Assembly: GCA_028673005.1 (NCBI GenBank)
Contig: CM054116.1
Coordinates: forward strand, 146,441,173-146,505,172
Direction of reading: 5' to 3'
Length of the DNA: 64,000 nt
Source: Tanypteryx hageni
Taxonomy: Eukaryota; Arthropoda; Insecta; Odonata; Petaluridae
A program made the position numbers and the translations under genes. The notes under the pieces were generated by a model, which saw only the letters and a program-made list of their open reading frames with translations, was not told the origin of the DNA and made no database searches. This document shows positions 1 to 11,168 of this stretch, one piece after another; the stretch's first letter is position 1; every line of letters starts with the position of its first letter.

Positions 1-324
1 TTTCAGGCTAAATTTCTTATACGGAAAAAATTGTCATAAATAAGGAATGGGTAATATGTCATAAAATACTTTTGAACTGCTTTTCAAATTTTATTACAAA
101 TTATAAAGTATATAAATAATTTGTATACATTTTTAACATGATTTTTTACTTTATATTTACATTATAAAAACACTATTACAGTTTGTTTACAATTTTTACA
201 TTTAATTTTACATTGTTATATTATATTCACATTATAATTTCTATTTTCATCATGCCTACTAAATAACTGTATTTACAAATGAATATGAAGTTTTTTTTAC
301 AAATTTACTACTATAAAAATTTCA
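1..324. other. AT-rich flank of piggyBac remnant
   Basis: Very AT-rich sequence with no coding signal. It lies on the 3' side of the minus-strand piggyBac remnant that follows and may be its 3' untranslated part. No TTAA-flanked terminal repeat was recognised. Confidence 0.4.
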
Positions 325-1619
325 CTAGCATTTTATGTTCTTGTGAAACTTGACATAACAGGGTTTGAAACAGAGTGGTGGGCATCCCTCACAGGCAGGA
401 CAAAAAAATTTCATATCCTTCCTAAACCCTCTGGATTTACAATATGTACATTTTCTTTGTGGGATGCGTTTCCATTTGTCATCAATTTCGTATGTCTCAG
501 GATAATGTCTCAACAACTCAAGGGTCCTAGAGGGTTGGCTGGGAAAAGAACGTGGGATGGGTTCAGAATAGGCAAAGGAGGGATTTTATAACAGAAATAC
601 AGAAATCGTATAAGGGAATTTTGGGATGGGTGTTCCGGTAAAGGAAATAGCTATTCACCAAGACGAGGTGAAGAATATGGATCCCCAGTTTCTTATTCCA
701 TTTTAGAGTCTTACGCTCGATCGGGTTATAAGACATCATTTGATCACAATGATCGATGCCACCCATTGACTTGTTATAACGAGCAACGGCCTCCGGTTTG
801 GAGGTGACACTACCTCCTCACCGGTGATGGACATCGACCATATTGCTTCCAAATTCAGAACTGATCATCAGAATGTCCCGTTTATCTTTCCATTTCATCA
901 TGCAGACTCCATGGAAACTAAAAACATCCACAACTTCACCTCGTCTTAGTTTTTTTGATATTACATCAGGAGGATTCCCCTTCCAGTTAGATCAAAGAGA
1001 TCCTGTATGATAGGTCCTCCACTGTAGTAGATGGTGAGCCAAGTCCACACTGTTATAATAATTATCCATGAAAATCTCCGGCATCTAATTTGCCTTCCAT
1101 CAACTTCCATACAACATTGTCGACATGTCCCTGCCCACCTGCATCAACATCAGAGGACCCAGCATAAACAATAAATCTTAGAACTAAACTGGAAGGTTCA
1201 GTGAGAATATAAAGTTTGATTCCGTACCAGTGCCGCTTACCTTTCATACAAATACGAAAGATAAGACTGCCCCTCCAGAAAACCATGGATTCGTCGATGC
1301 ATAGCCTTTGGGTCGATGTCACTACTGCATCCATTGTTCTGTGAAAAATGTCGATCATTGGTCTTATTTTGTATAATCTGTCTGCAGGTTGTGGATCTCT
1401 GGGTTCCTGATTCTTTGCAAAATGCAAAGCCTGTAAAATCCCGGAGAACCTGTCAAGGCTAATACATTTCCGATAGCAAGGAAAATTAAATATGGAGTCA
1501 GTGCTATATATATATATGTCGATCTTTACCTTCAAGACAGCAAAATCTGCACCTGTGTTCATATCAAACCCACCAACAGCCTCCAATACCTCCACTTTGA
1601 TAGCTGCTATTCCCTTCAT
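325..1619 (-). pseudogene. piggyBac-type transposase remnant (copy A)
   Basis: Decayed DDE transposase of the piggyBac (DDE_Tnp_1_7) family, read on the minus strand in several frames. From N to C: a segment at 1619-1062 with the acidic-residue motif IDESMVFWRGSL; a bridge near 1061-766 beginning MDNYYNS (the DNFYTS-type catalytic block) and including VCMMKWKDKRD; then GGIDHCDQMMSYN at 766-563 (third catalytic Asp block); and a Cys-rich C-terminal zinc-binding tail at 516-325 (CTYCKSRGF...CPACEGCPPLC). Stops and frame changes separate the parts. The N-terminal part is missing where a Penelope-like element begins near 1620. It is a different copy from the next piggyBac, because both contain the DNYY block. 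Confidence 0.85.
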
Positions 1620-1624
1620 ACCAA

Positions 1625-2829
1625 AACCTCGATCCCCTATGCCCTTGCTCGTCGAGGATGGAGGATTTGTTCTGATAGAGCTTCCCTTCTACGGTACTAC
1701 TCTGTCCTCGAGGATGCTCTTCTCAAACGTGGCTACCCTCCAGTCTTGGTCCGCGAACAGATCCATAGGGCGATGACACCTACCCACAATGGAGCCCATC
1801 CTCACACACCCACTATCCCTGCATCAACCCCTCCACTCACTCTTACGACACTTTTCCTTCCTGGTATCCACGAAGCCCTCAAAACAATCCTCCATGCTGC
1901 CCACCCAATTCTTACCTCTTCCTCCTTCCTCCCACCAGTACCTCTTTACCAACCTTTTTGCCAATCCCCCGCTCCTCTCCTTCCGCCGGCCTCCCCAATT
2001 TGGGAAATATCTTGTGGATGAAGGAACTTCCCACTTCTATCACGCCTCTTGCCATAGGGTCTCACCCCTGCGGCAAACCATGCTGCCTCACTTGCCCTAT
2101 CCACCAACCCTCATCTTCCTTTTCGAGTCCCTCCACAAACATCACCTACCCCATCACCTCTAGAAGCAACTGCACCACCCATAACGTCATTTACCTCCTT
2201 ACCTGCACCCTTTGTCCCGCGTTTTACGTAGGCCTAACCGCAATCTGTTAAACATCCGCATGAACGGTCACCGGAATAGCGTTTCTCTCAGACGCCCCAG
2301 TTGCATTACACGCCAATATCCACAATGTCTCCTTCAATAGTTGCTACAATGTAAGGATTATTCGCGCCCTACCCTGTGACACTCCTGCCCCCCTTCTCCG
2401 ACACTGGAAACTAGCACATATACACCTTCTTGACTCTTTCCCCCTGCCTGGCCTCAACCTCCGCTAAACCTATTAGCCCCCTTACAATGTCTCCCCTGTT
2501 ACATTTTAGCTATTCGCACTTTACCACACTCCCTCCTTATTGGCTATCCACCCTTACTACTCCCTGCCTCCTCCAATCATCAACCTTACCACATCACCCT
2601 GTCATTCCCCACCCAGTGTGTCACTTCACGTTATTACTCTTACTCTTTCATTGAAGAAGGGCATACATAGGCCCGATAAGCTTGCGTTTTATCTGTGTGC
2701 GTGTTTATTTACGTGTGTCTCTTCGCCGCCCCCAGCAGCCTGCCAACTTGGTCCTCATCTTGGTAAGTGTCCGCTGGGCTTCCTTCAAGACCTTTTTGCC
2801 ACCCTCATCACTACCTTACCTTTTCCTGA

Positions 2830-2830
<1 letters not shown>
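1625..2830 (+). mobile_element. Penelope-like element, 3' part with GIY-YIG endonuclease
   Basis: Plus-strand C-terminal portion of a Penelope-like retroelement polyprotein, broken into three frames. 1700-1770 reads LKRGYPPVLVREQIHRAM, resembling the region after the reverse transcriptase. 1970-2020 reads RRPPNLGNILW, the linker before the nuclease. 2055-2110 is a Cys-containing segment (GSHPCGKPCCLTCPI). 2160-2250 is the GIY-YIG core HNVIYLLTCTLCPAFYVG. The ORF tail ends with a GLNLR-type C-terminus near 2465. The rest to 2830 is probably 3' UTR. The reverse transcriptase core is absent, so the copy is 5'-truncated. It separates two unrelated piggyBac remnants. Confidence 0.75.

Positions 2831-2832
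<2 letters not shown>

Positions 2833-2889
<57 letters not shown>
2833..2889. repeat. (TA)n microsatellite
   Basis: An uninterrupted alternating TA tract of about 57 bases. It lies exactly between the Penelope-like 3' end and the truncated piggyBac copy B, so it may mark the retroelement's insertion point. Confidence 0.95.
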
Positions 2890-2891
<2 letters not shown>

Positions 2892-2892
2892 A

Positions 2893-4026
2893 ATTCTGTG
2901 TTATGTACCGTAGAGAGTACGGTAACAACCTTCTTGTCATGCCATTTCATCACCATTACTTTACCTCTCTGAAAGGCAGTAAATTCCCCCTTTTTCAACT
3001 TCTTTTGTTTCAGGTCATTTGGAACTTCTTTCTTGTAATTCTCAATGTCCCATAGGTATCAGTTCCTTTAGCAATCAATAAATCAGCCAGCTCTGGGCAG
3101 GTGTAGTAGTTGTCTGTAGTCAAACAATAACCTTTACCTAAAAGGGGCTTCATTAGTGCTAGGACAATCTGGGATGATATAGGTAGATTACTATATTCCT
3201 CATTCAATACTGACCCTTTTCCTGTATATATTATAATTGACCTTATATATCCAGACTTTGACTCTCATAGCATGAAAGTTTTTATTCCAAATCTTGCTCT
3301 TTTTAGGGGAACATATTGGAGCCATGCTAGGCTACCCTTGTAAATCATGAGACTTTCATCAATAGAAATGTCCCTCTCAGGAGTCAGCAAACTTGAGAAC
3401 TTTTTGTTCAAATAAACAAGCACAGGCCAAATTTTATTTAGCTTGACATTCGGATATGTATCCTTATCAAAGACACTATTATCTGAAAAATGCAGGTAGC
3501 GTTTTATGAGGACAAATCTACGGTATGACATTACTTTAGCAAAGAATGGAGTAAGAATTGTCTGTTTCTTTGACCAATACCATTCTTTCACAGGTTTGCT
3601 TATAATTCCCTGAAGAATAATCAAACCAAAAAACACTCTAATTTCACTGGATTTTACAGTCTGCCAATCTTTACTTCTTGAAAAAGTTTTCAAAACAGAG
3701 GATTTTATGCATTGGTCAGCATACAGGTTGGTTTGCTCAGTTATCAATTCAATTAGATTATCCTCAATAAATGCCTCAAAATATTGAGGAATACCAGCGG
3801 TACCTTCATTGTCTAAATGCACAGCTGGAGAAGCAGTAAAAGGTAACCTTGGAGGAGGTGGTCTGGGAACATGATGGGAATGGATTGGACACCAAACTCT
3901 TGCATCAAGTAATTGAGCACTTTCATCCTCATCAATATCAGAAAAAATGTCTGTACCTTCCGATGAACTTCCCGATTCACTAATCGAAACTTCTTCGGAA
4001 TCACTCAAATCAAAATCGGACATCAT
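2893..4026 (-). pseudogene. piggyBac-type transposase, truncated (copy B)
   Basis: Starts at Met 4026 with an acidic N-terminus (MMSDFDLSDSEEVS), usual for this family. The N-terminal half is open for 253 codons and contains LIELITEQTNLYADQ, SKDWQTVKSSEIRVFFG and SIDESLMIYKGSLAW (catalytic Asp block). After a stop near 3265 the frame continues with the TDNYYTCPELADLL block (3207-3010). A shifted frame then reads KGEFTAFQRGKVMVMKWHDKKV down to 2893. The third catalytic block and the Cys-rich tail are missing because of the Penelope-like insertion. At least one stop and one frameshift make it non-functional. Confidence 0.9.
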
Positions 4027-4347
4027 AAGGGGAACTCTATATAAAAATAGTAATATTTTAATAAATAAAACCTTCGATAGATGAAATGATTTTAGAGAAG
4101 TAATTGATATAAATTCTATGTACTTACATATGTATAGACTTCTACGTGCTAAGAAACAGAAGATAGAAATTACAAATCAAAATCGAACATCAAAACGGGG
4201 AACTATATAGGAAAATAATAATATTTCAACAAAAGTTTCGACAGATGAAATGATTTTAGAAAAGTAATTGATATAAATTCTATGTCGTTACATATGTATG
4301 GTATGATCAACTATGAGCTAAGAAACAGAAGATAGATATTACAAATC
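4007..4347. repeat. Direct duplication (about 165 bp) at the piggyBac 5' region
   Basis: Two tandem copies, 4007-4173 and 4174-4347, share long matching blocks such as ATGAAATGATTTTAGA and GAAACAGAAGATAGA. The duplicated unit includes the first codons of transposase copy B, so a degraded second copy of the start region lies upstream of the real one. Confidence 0.85.
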
Positions 4348-4578
4348 ATTCAGTAAATGTTGAAGTTCAAGTAAAGAAGATGACTAGACCATTGAAACAA
4401 CTTGTCTATCCAAAATAGCTGAAGCAGTTGAGGAATGACATCGGCAAAATTGGCATACTAATATAAATAAATACTGGAGTGTAAAAGATTACGATGCCTG
4501 TGCTACGCTCGGGCAAGTCAATTTCGTTAAGAAGAAGCTTCCCCTTGTCTGACACGGGCAAGTCAGGCAACTGGTTAA

Positions 4579-6847
4579 TGCGATAAAAAATTTATTCTAT
4601 AAACTCATTTTGTATGTTTTTTCCTAAATAATGTGCTCGCAATTTAGTGTTTTCCGACTTCCTTTTCTGTTTTTCAATTCTCCTCAAGTACTCTCCCATA
4701 TCACCATCAAATTTTGCTCTCATTTCAATTAGCTTTGAAAAATTACCATTGTTAGTATCATACAGTCAGTCAGAAACTTCTTGAAATGCTATCCATTTTT
4801 TGGCAGGATATTTTACTATTTCCAGAAGCAATTTCAAAGATGTATACCAATGCTGTTTTTCCACTTTCCAAAAGATGCTGCTTATTGGAATCGATGGTTT
4901 TGTGATTTTTAAGTGTTTTGTGATTTTCCAACCAATCATCGTACTTCAACAAATGTGTTCTACTTGTTTCGTGTTGCTTCAGAAGTCTGGATATATTTTT
5001 CCAATTTTTAACCCTGTTTCATCCAGATAAACTACTGTCAGAATTTCTAAATATTTTACAGCAAAAATAATAAACCGAATCACATATTTCTGAGTATACT
5101 AACCAATCTCTGTGCATTTTCGTGCCATTTGGCAACAACCTTTTGTAATTTTTAATGGTAAAGGATCTTCCCTCATTATTTTTTTAGAATGAAAATCTTG
5201 GACCTGAATTGGGCCCCTTGTGACCAGGGCCATTTTAAGCTCTTCGTAGGCCCTAGACACTCTTGCATTGTGAGGCCCCTCCCCATATCATATCAAACAT
5301 ATTAAAATGCATCCATGTTAAATCTAATTTTTTGCTGTTAATGAAATTCAAAAACATTTTTATAATTTTGCTTTTGAAATAACTTCAACAACACTGCAAC
5401 ACTTATTCAAGCATTAAGGGCAAAAATTTTCTGAAATTGCAGTTTTAATAATATTACATTATTTCATACGAGCCGTAGAGTGCTGATTGACGTCACGTGA
5501 TACCGGACATGCACGCTCAATGCTGTCGCTGTAACGTGAACTAATGCATTTCGTGATTTACTTGTTTATGTAATGCATGTGTAGTACAAATCTATTCTTA
5601 CAAGATTGGTAGCCATTACCTTAATAAATTGAATTTTAAAGTGTTCACAACTACTCAAGTTATTGATAATACAAAATACAGTGCAAATTTATGCGACTAC
5701 AAGTGTTATGTTAACTGCTGATTTCATTAGGTGAGTGCATATTGTTAAATTGTAACTAAAGTATAATTTGATTATTCATTCATAACTGACCTATGCACAA
5801 AAGTCATATAAACTTAGAATTTCATTTTAATATTGTTTGCATCATTTTTTTGTATTTTAAACAAACTTTATTTTTCATTTATTTAATCCGGCATATTTAT
5901 ATATTTATCATATTTATAACCGAACATAACATACATAAATATCTCTTAACAAAATCCGATTCTTAAATTGACTGATGTCGACAAAGTATAATGTCAATAA
6001 CTCGACATTGTTTGTTTGATTTATTTATTATAGATTCAATTTAATTTGCAGATACCTTTTATCTTTAGCTGAAAAAATGTCGGACGAATATAAGAGAAAA
6101 CATGAGTCTGGAGAAACGACTATCTTCCCTTTGCAATACTTTCAATTGAAAGTTATATAATGTGGGAAATGACATTTAAAGACGTTATGTGATTTTGCTA
6201 ACAAAAAGAGTCGCAAAGTTAACACAATTTGAGTTTTGTTAAAATTTGTTAATTTTGTTTAGTATAATATAAACATTTCACTAAGCGTTATTATTTTTGA
6301 TTTAGAAGTTTATTTAGAGTTGACACATGAAAAGTTTTGTAAAATCATATTAATTTTGATTTTGCAGTTTCCTTTTCCTATTTTCGAGTCAGTAAAGTTT
6401 TTTTTTCAGGTCTCAAACGTAGGCCCTAGGCATTGTGCCTATTGTGTCAAATGGATAAAATGCCCCTGCTTGTGACTATATAGTAAAAGACAGTACTTGA
6501 CAATACACTTAGCCATGAAGCAGGATCACCAGTAATTTTGAGCAATTCCAAGTTTAGTTCCTCGTTAACTGTTTCATGTAGATGTTCATCCTGTAATATC
6601 GCTGTAATTGGTTTGGGTTCCTGTGATACAATCTTCATCACACGATTCTGTTACTATCGCAATATTTTCTTCACTCATAACTGCATCCATATCGTAAATT
6701 TGTTCCTGGCACATGCCATTGCCCACATTGTTGGTATCTCTTCTTTTAAAATACTTGGTCAATCCACCATAGGAGCTTTGAAGATATGCATCCTCTGCTT
6801 TTCTACGCTTCTGCTCCTGAGAGACGTTTCTTTTTCAGATCGGCCAT
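4579..6847 (-). pseudogene. hAT-type transposase with TTF-like zinc finger, interrupted
   Basis: Minus-strand remnant of the ZMYM1-like/TTF-zinc-finger hAT family. The probable start is Met 6847 (MADLKKKRLSGAE), followed by DAYLQSSYGGLTKYFK in a shifted frame and LLKITGDPASWLSVLSS near 6520. The frame resumes after an inserted element: KNNEGRSFTIKNYKRLLPNG and RDWLVYSEICDSVYYFCCK, the TTF-type zinc finger, near 5190-5050, then NWKNISRLLKQHETSRTHL at 4990-4930, and ending with RAHYLGKNIQNEFIE near 4590. The C-terminal catalytic half is lost where piggyBac copy B begins at 4578. Several stops are present. Confidence 0.8.
5225..6468. mobile_element. Non-autonomous hAT element with 8-bp target duplication
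   Basis: The ends are CAGGGCCATTTTA at 5225 and its imperfect inverse ending TAAAATGCCCCTG at 6468. Both are flanked by CTTGTGAC (5217-5224 and 6469-6476), an exact 8-bp target-site duplication as expected for hAT. The 1.24-kb interior is AT-rich with no transposase ORF. It interrupts the TTF-zinc-finger hAT pseudogene, whose coding resumes on both sides. Confidence 0.9.
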
Positions 6848-8070
6848 TTGAAAGGGACAATTTTCTATTTTTAAAAGAAGTTTAATGTTAGCTTTAATTT
6901 TTCATATATTGAAAATTATAAGTATATCAATTCCATATTAAATAAAAACCATTATTGCTCTATAGGTCCATTAAACAATGATCGTGGAAGGTTAACTGCA
7001 TTCTTAAATTTAGTAAAAAGTTTGTTTTCTGTCATCATATGCACTCAAGTTAAATTATAGTCAATCGTTGTTTATTCGTAATTTAAAACCAATGCAACGG
7101 AACTCCACATATCATAAAAATATGCAAACTTTAGCAATATAGCTATTTTAAAAATCTCTGGGTTATATTTCAAGCTCTTTCGCTAATCATGTATGCTTAT
7201 TTATAAATAATAACAATGTTGAATTAGTATTTGAGAAAAATGTATGCATTAAAAAGTGATTAATTTGAATTATGACTTTCCAAATGCAACAAATTTGACT
7301 CTAGGGAAATTTTGATTAATTCATAAGAATAATTGAAAACAAAAGTTATTATTGTTAAGAAACCAATCACTCCCAGAACCATGTTTTTTCTCCTTAAAAA
7401 GTGCAGTTCAAAATTAACTTAATATACTAAGTGAAAACCATACAAAACAATTTCATTATATCAAATGAAAATACTAACGAGTTATAATTCACCAAGTACA
7501 AATCTTAAATCAAAATCCAAAAAACACTGATGCACTCTCAGTATTGGTCTTGCTTCGAACACAACCCTTGTAAACTAATGCCTAAAAAGCATTCTGCTTT
7601 TCCCAAATGGGGTTTGAAAATTTCTTAGACAACATTTCCTTGAAATTCACTAGTTGCCTCCTTTGCATGCTCTCTTTTCCATCTGGATGCTATTTGAGAT
7701 CCAGGGTCATTTTGCTTTACCCTTCATGAGAAAAGACAAATACTCTGTCATAACTCTTTTCTCATTCGATGCAGGATGTCTTCCGGTCACCATCCCGCCA
7801 GGTTTTGAGAACTTACAATCACTGTCTTGTGATAATGTGCTATGTAGCAATCCCTTGTCGCTTTAAACTCTCAAATTCTGCCAGAAAAAGCCAAACGTTA
7901 CATCTTTCACGCTAGATTTCCCACTACCCACTAAATGATAATTTTTTCCGCTAAGTGACTCCAAAGCCTGCCAGATCTAGCAGGAAAAAGTCAGATTGTC
8001 TGCACTGGGGTGCATTGTGTGTGCTTCCCTTGGTTTTCCTTACCTTCCTCCCATTTTCGCAAATGTCTCT
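6848..8070. other. AT-rich sequence, no gene recognised
   Basis: Probable 5' flank of the minus-strand hAT remnant and its surroundings. Short open frames here show no family motif. A few hundred bases near 7560-7990 are less AT-rich but carry no recognisable domain. Confidence 0.4.
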
Positions 8071-8076
8071 TTGAGC

Positions 8077-8218
8077 AGGGTTGCCACCCCTACTGTAAGA
8101 CCAAGCTTGGCAAGAGGGAATGGCGTCAGTATGTCAACAGCCGCAGCTTGAGGCTGCCTCCTCGACCCTGCACCCCTAGGCGATTGCCTCACTTCCTTAC
8201 TGTCCGAAGCCGGCCCTG
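8077..8218. repeat. Possible hAT terminal fragment or MITE
   Basis: Begins CAGGGTTGCC and ends (inverse) CAGGGCCGGC, both like hAT terminal repeats. The right end carries the GCCTAGG-type subterminal sequence common in hAT elements. No matching 8-bp target duplication was found, so this may be a solo end. Confidence 0.35.
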
Positions 8219-8229
8219 ACTGCAGACAT

Positions 8230-8900
8230 CGGAGATAAATAGAGCGTAGTCCCTTCTCATAAGAAAGTTCACATATCTCTGGATATCGACAAAGTTTCTC
8301 ATCGTGTAGGGATTGGGAAACTTTTTTAGAAGGTTCCAGCAGGCCCGTTTGTTTCCCAGAGCTCAGAAGGTTTATATGGTCATCCACCTCGGCCTCCTCA
8401 CAGAAGATTTCCTTAACAGCACAAAGTCCTCGAATACCGCATAGATAAAGAAACTCCACCGCGTCCACGATGCTCCCACAGTAGGAGACTGAGGGCGTGA
8501 TTAATTGCTTCCCAATATGCCTTCTTCTGAGTGCTTTACGAGGGGGAGGGAAAGGTTTTTGGGAAAAATTTGGAACACGTGGGGCATTGTTCACACCAGG
8601 GGGCAGTGGTCAGAAGGGTTGGAGTGGTTTACAACAGTGTCATCCAGTTTGAGGACCACATCGAGCGATTCATTGTCAGAGGAAAATATGATTCTCTCGC
8701 AGTTCACTGAAGGCTCATAGAAGTTGGTGAGGACATAGTTCAAAATGGTAGGTCCATGTGTGGCAGAGAGATTGCATTGTGGTAAGGCCAAACCCGAGAT
8801 GAAATGGTCATTGAACCACAAGTCTAAGTTAGAAACAAGGTGGTCAGCCTGGGACATTCCCAATCAACGGATAGGTTGAAATCTCCGAGTGATGTGAACA
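8230..8900 (-). pseudogene. LINE endonuclease (EEP) fragment
   Basis: Minus-strand fragment of an endonuclease/exonuclease/phosphatase domain from a non-LTR retrotransposon. The catalytic block SLGDFNLSVDW lies near 8895-8862. ILNYVLTNFYEPSVN lies in the middle, and NPSDHCPLV (the SDH catalytic histidine block) at about 8600. Downstream sequence to 8230 (SYCGSIVDAVEFLYLCGI and following) probably belongs to the linker before the reverse transcriptase, which is absent. Frame changes occur between blocks. The clade cannot be assigned. Confidence 0.65.
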
Positions 8901-9429
8901 GAGATTTGACATTGCTGCCATCTTGATTTTATACATTCATTATATATGTAGTCAATTCTGCAACATTAAGTAGGTGTCTGAATAACTTCCTCTGTCAAAC
9001 ATGACATTTTTTTCCTTTCTATTAAAAAAGATTCAGGCAATTGGTCTTTCATGTTCATTCTGCCCATGTATTTATTGCAATCAATTATACAATCAGGTTT
9101 TTTCACATCTTCCTTACCACCTACAATCACTATCGACATTCTGTCGCCATGTTTTGTACTAATGACAGCAATTTAACTCTTGTCTCTCCACTTCAACTCC
9201 ACCAATTTCTCCTTTCTTTAGCTTTGCGGACATCCCTTTCCTGTTCAACTTTACTGTGCCAACTAACCTTTAGTCAGGACTAGAGTAAAAGTTATCTGTG
9301 TATATACACCAACACCTGTATCAGGAATATTTTCACATAGTTCAAGAACAACCTAAGTAGATAATAAATCATTGTCTCTTATGCATTCGCTATGCATTTC
9401 AGATCCTTTTTCATTATAAATTATAAAAT
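8901..9429. other. No gene recognised
   Basis: AT-rich sequence between a LINE fragment and a piggyBac fragment. Short frames have no family motif. Confidence 0.4.
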
Positions 9430-10120
9430 TTAGCAAATGTTAGTATGGATCACAGAGTTAAAAAATCTTCATCCTGAATCTAGCAGTTTTCAGCAGCAAA
9501 TAATGTTGCCAGGAAAGTCTGCACTTCCACAACAAAAACTTCCCTGCCAGACAGAAACCACGATTGAAGAGAAAATCTTTCCTCAGACATCTGGTAAAAA
9601 TGGAGTTGCAAAAAGATATTTATGGGTGAAATAATTCCTTATATTTGGTTTAGAAATGATGCCCATTAGAAGATCCATTCCCAACAGAACTCTTTATTTC
9701 ATTAGGAGAGGTGGGATACCATTTCAAAAACCTAGACTTATGTAATGAAAAAATTTTCTTTTTCTCTTTCACCAAATATCAGCTTTCGTACCTATTAGTC
9801 TCTTCAACAATTAGTTTTATTAGATCATATTCAAAGAGACTTGCAAAGTCTAGTGGGCTATCACTAAAAATTTTAAGGTTCACAGCACTTTCACATTCGC
9901 AATCAAAAGGAAAACTACATTTGCGCTATCAATATCATTCCAATGAAAAACACCGGCAGTCATTTTGATCTTCTAATCTCTCACAACTAATATCCTCATC
10001 TTCAATTTCCCTTTCTGAAGTTAACAAATATACTTCTGAAGTCTTGCTCACAAAAGAAACTATTTTCCTTGTCAGTTTCATCATTATTAATTAAATTTAC
10101 AACTCGGCATCAGTAAGCAA
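9430..10120 (-). pseudogene. piggyBac-type transposase N-terminal remnant (copy C)
   Basis: The minus strand reads an acidic N-terminus (SEREIEDEDISCERLEDQ, near 10030-9970), then SPLDFASLFEYDLIKLIVEETNRYES near 9860-9780. This is the conserved entry to the piggyBac DDE domain. SRFLKWYPTSPNEIK follows near 9735-9690, then degraded sequence to 9430. None of the catalytic Asp blocks remains. Confidence 0.65.
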
Positions 10121-10826
10121 CTTACTTGTTGACATCACGGTCACAGACTGAACGAGGGGAAATGTATTCGTGAAAATAATTTTCCAGTTGTAAGAGAGAT
10201 AATGTTTGTTTAGGAGCATTCCCTGACTAATGGCGTTTACGTGGATACAACATTTGCTGCAGTGACTCAACAAACAAAGTAAATAGGAGCTGTAACAGAG
10301 GATGCTGCATTGGACGACATGTCGTCATGCATGCTTGAGGGGTTAATTTCAGTCTAAGATATTATCAAGTTGCAATTTTAATTTAGTTTTAATTAGGATG
10401 TAAACTCTAAACTTAGATGCAAGGCTTTTCTGATTTCAGAGTTCATTTATATCTTTTCTGATTATGGTACTAAATTATATTAAAATAAGAAAGGCTTATT
10501 TTTCTTATATTAAAAGAATAAGAGAATCAATAGACATATTTAAAACATTTTATCTGTATGTTATGTCTTATAAACTGTCTAATGGTAAATTTTAATGACA
10601 CTTGCTTTTCATTTTTCTTTGTCTCTAATGTCAAATTTTTATCTATTAAATATTAAACCAGTTTCTATGCTCAGGTCATCCTTCCAATTGTTGAAATCAA
10701 GCTTCCCCTCAAGGAAACCTGAAATTTTCAACTTCAGATAACTAGTTACATTGAATTATCTAAGCGACTTGGAATAATTTAAACTCAAAATATTTATTAT
10801 GTATCACCTTGAATTTCTTGGATTAG
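10121..10826. other. Intron sequence, no gene recognised
   Basis: AT-rich sequence leading to the splice acceptor at 10825-10826 (AG). No upstream exon of the host gene was found in 1-10826. The first DM14 repeat is therefore either outside or in a short exon I missed. Confidence 0.5.
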
Positions 10827-11070
10827 CAATTTGACAGTGTGATAGCTGCAGTGAAAAGTGGTCAGCCTGTTGACCTCTCTGAGATGCCTCCAATGCCTCG
10901 CCTGGATTCAGGCATTGATGTAGTTCCTGCAAGGGCTGTCCCTACAAGGACAGCTCCTCTGCCCCCTCCGAGAGCGCCACTCAAGCAAGAAAGCAGTCAC
11001 CTCAAAAGCGCTGAAGTCCAAGAGGGAGAAGATGGGAGTCAGAGCCAGTCATATCCTATGCCTCCCAAAG
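10827..11070 (+). CDS. lgd: lgd/CC2D1-like exon: end of a DM14 repeat and Pro-rich linker
   Basis: First recognisable exon of a lethal(2) giant discs / CC2D1-family gene, whose product binds ESCRT-III subunit Shrub/CHMP4 through DM14 repeats and controls endosomal sorting of Notch. The exon opens QFDSVIAAVKSGQPVDLSEMPPMP, the C-terminal half of a DM14 repeat (the KPVDLSELPP-type ending). A Pro/Ala-rich linker (TAPLPPPRAPLKQ) and an acidic, Ser-rich stretch follow. The acceptor is TTAG|CAA and the donor AAAG|GTACTT. It ends one base into a codon, and the next exon supplies the remaining two. The exon before it, holding the first half of the repeat, was not found. Confidence 0.85.
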
Positions 11071-11168
11071 GTACTTGGATTATTCTATTTCTGCCATTCA
11101 GTTGTTTTCTCTTCTGCCACAGTAACCTTTCATCATCATAGGTAGCCTGTCCGTAGACAGGTCCGTGA

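Larger units (their letters stand above)
2890..4578 (-). mobile_element. piggyBac element copy B, 5' end present, 3' end lost
   Basis: The minus-strand 5' terminus is at 4575-4578: target TTAA followed (minus strand) by CCAGTTGCCTGACTTGCCC. A second GGGCAAGTCA-type subterminal motif lies about 55 bases inward (4512-4521). Transposase sequence begins at 4026. The 3' half is cut off at 2890 by the TA tract and Penelope-like element. At 4578 the element sits inside hAT transposase sequence, which continues from 4579. Confidence 0.75.

Noticed and set aside
2540..3055. 171-codon plus-strand frame with an IYIYIY tract
   Set aside because: It crosses the Penelope-like 3' untranslated part, the TA microsatellite and antisense piggyBac coding; a chance frame.
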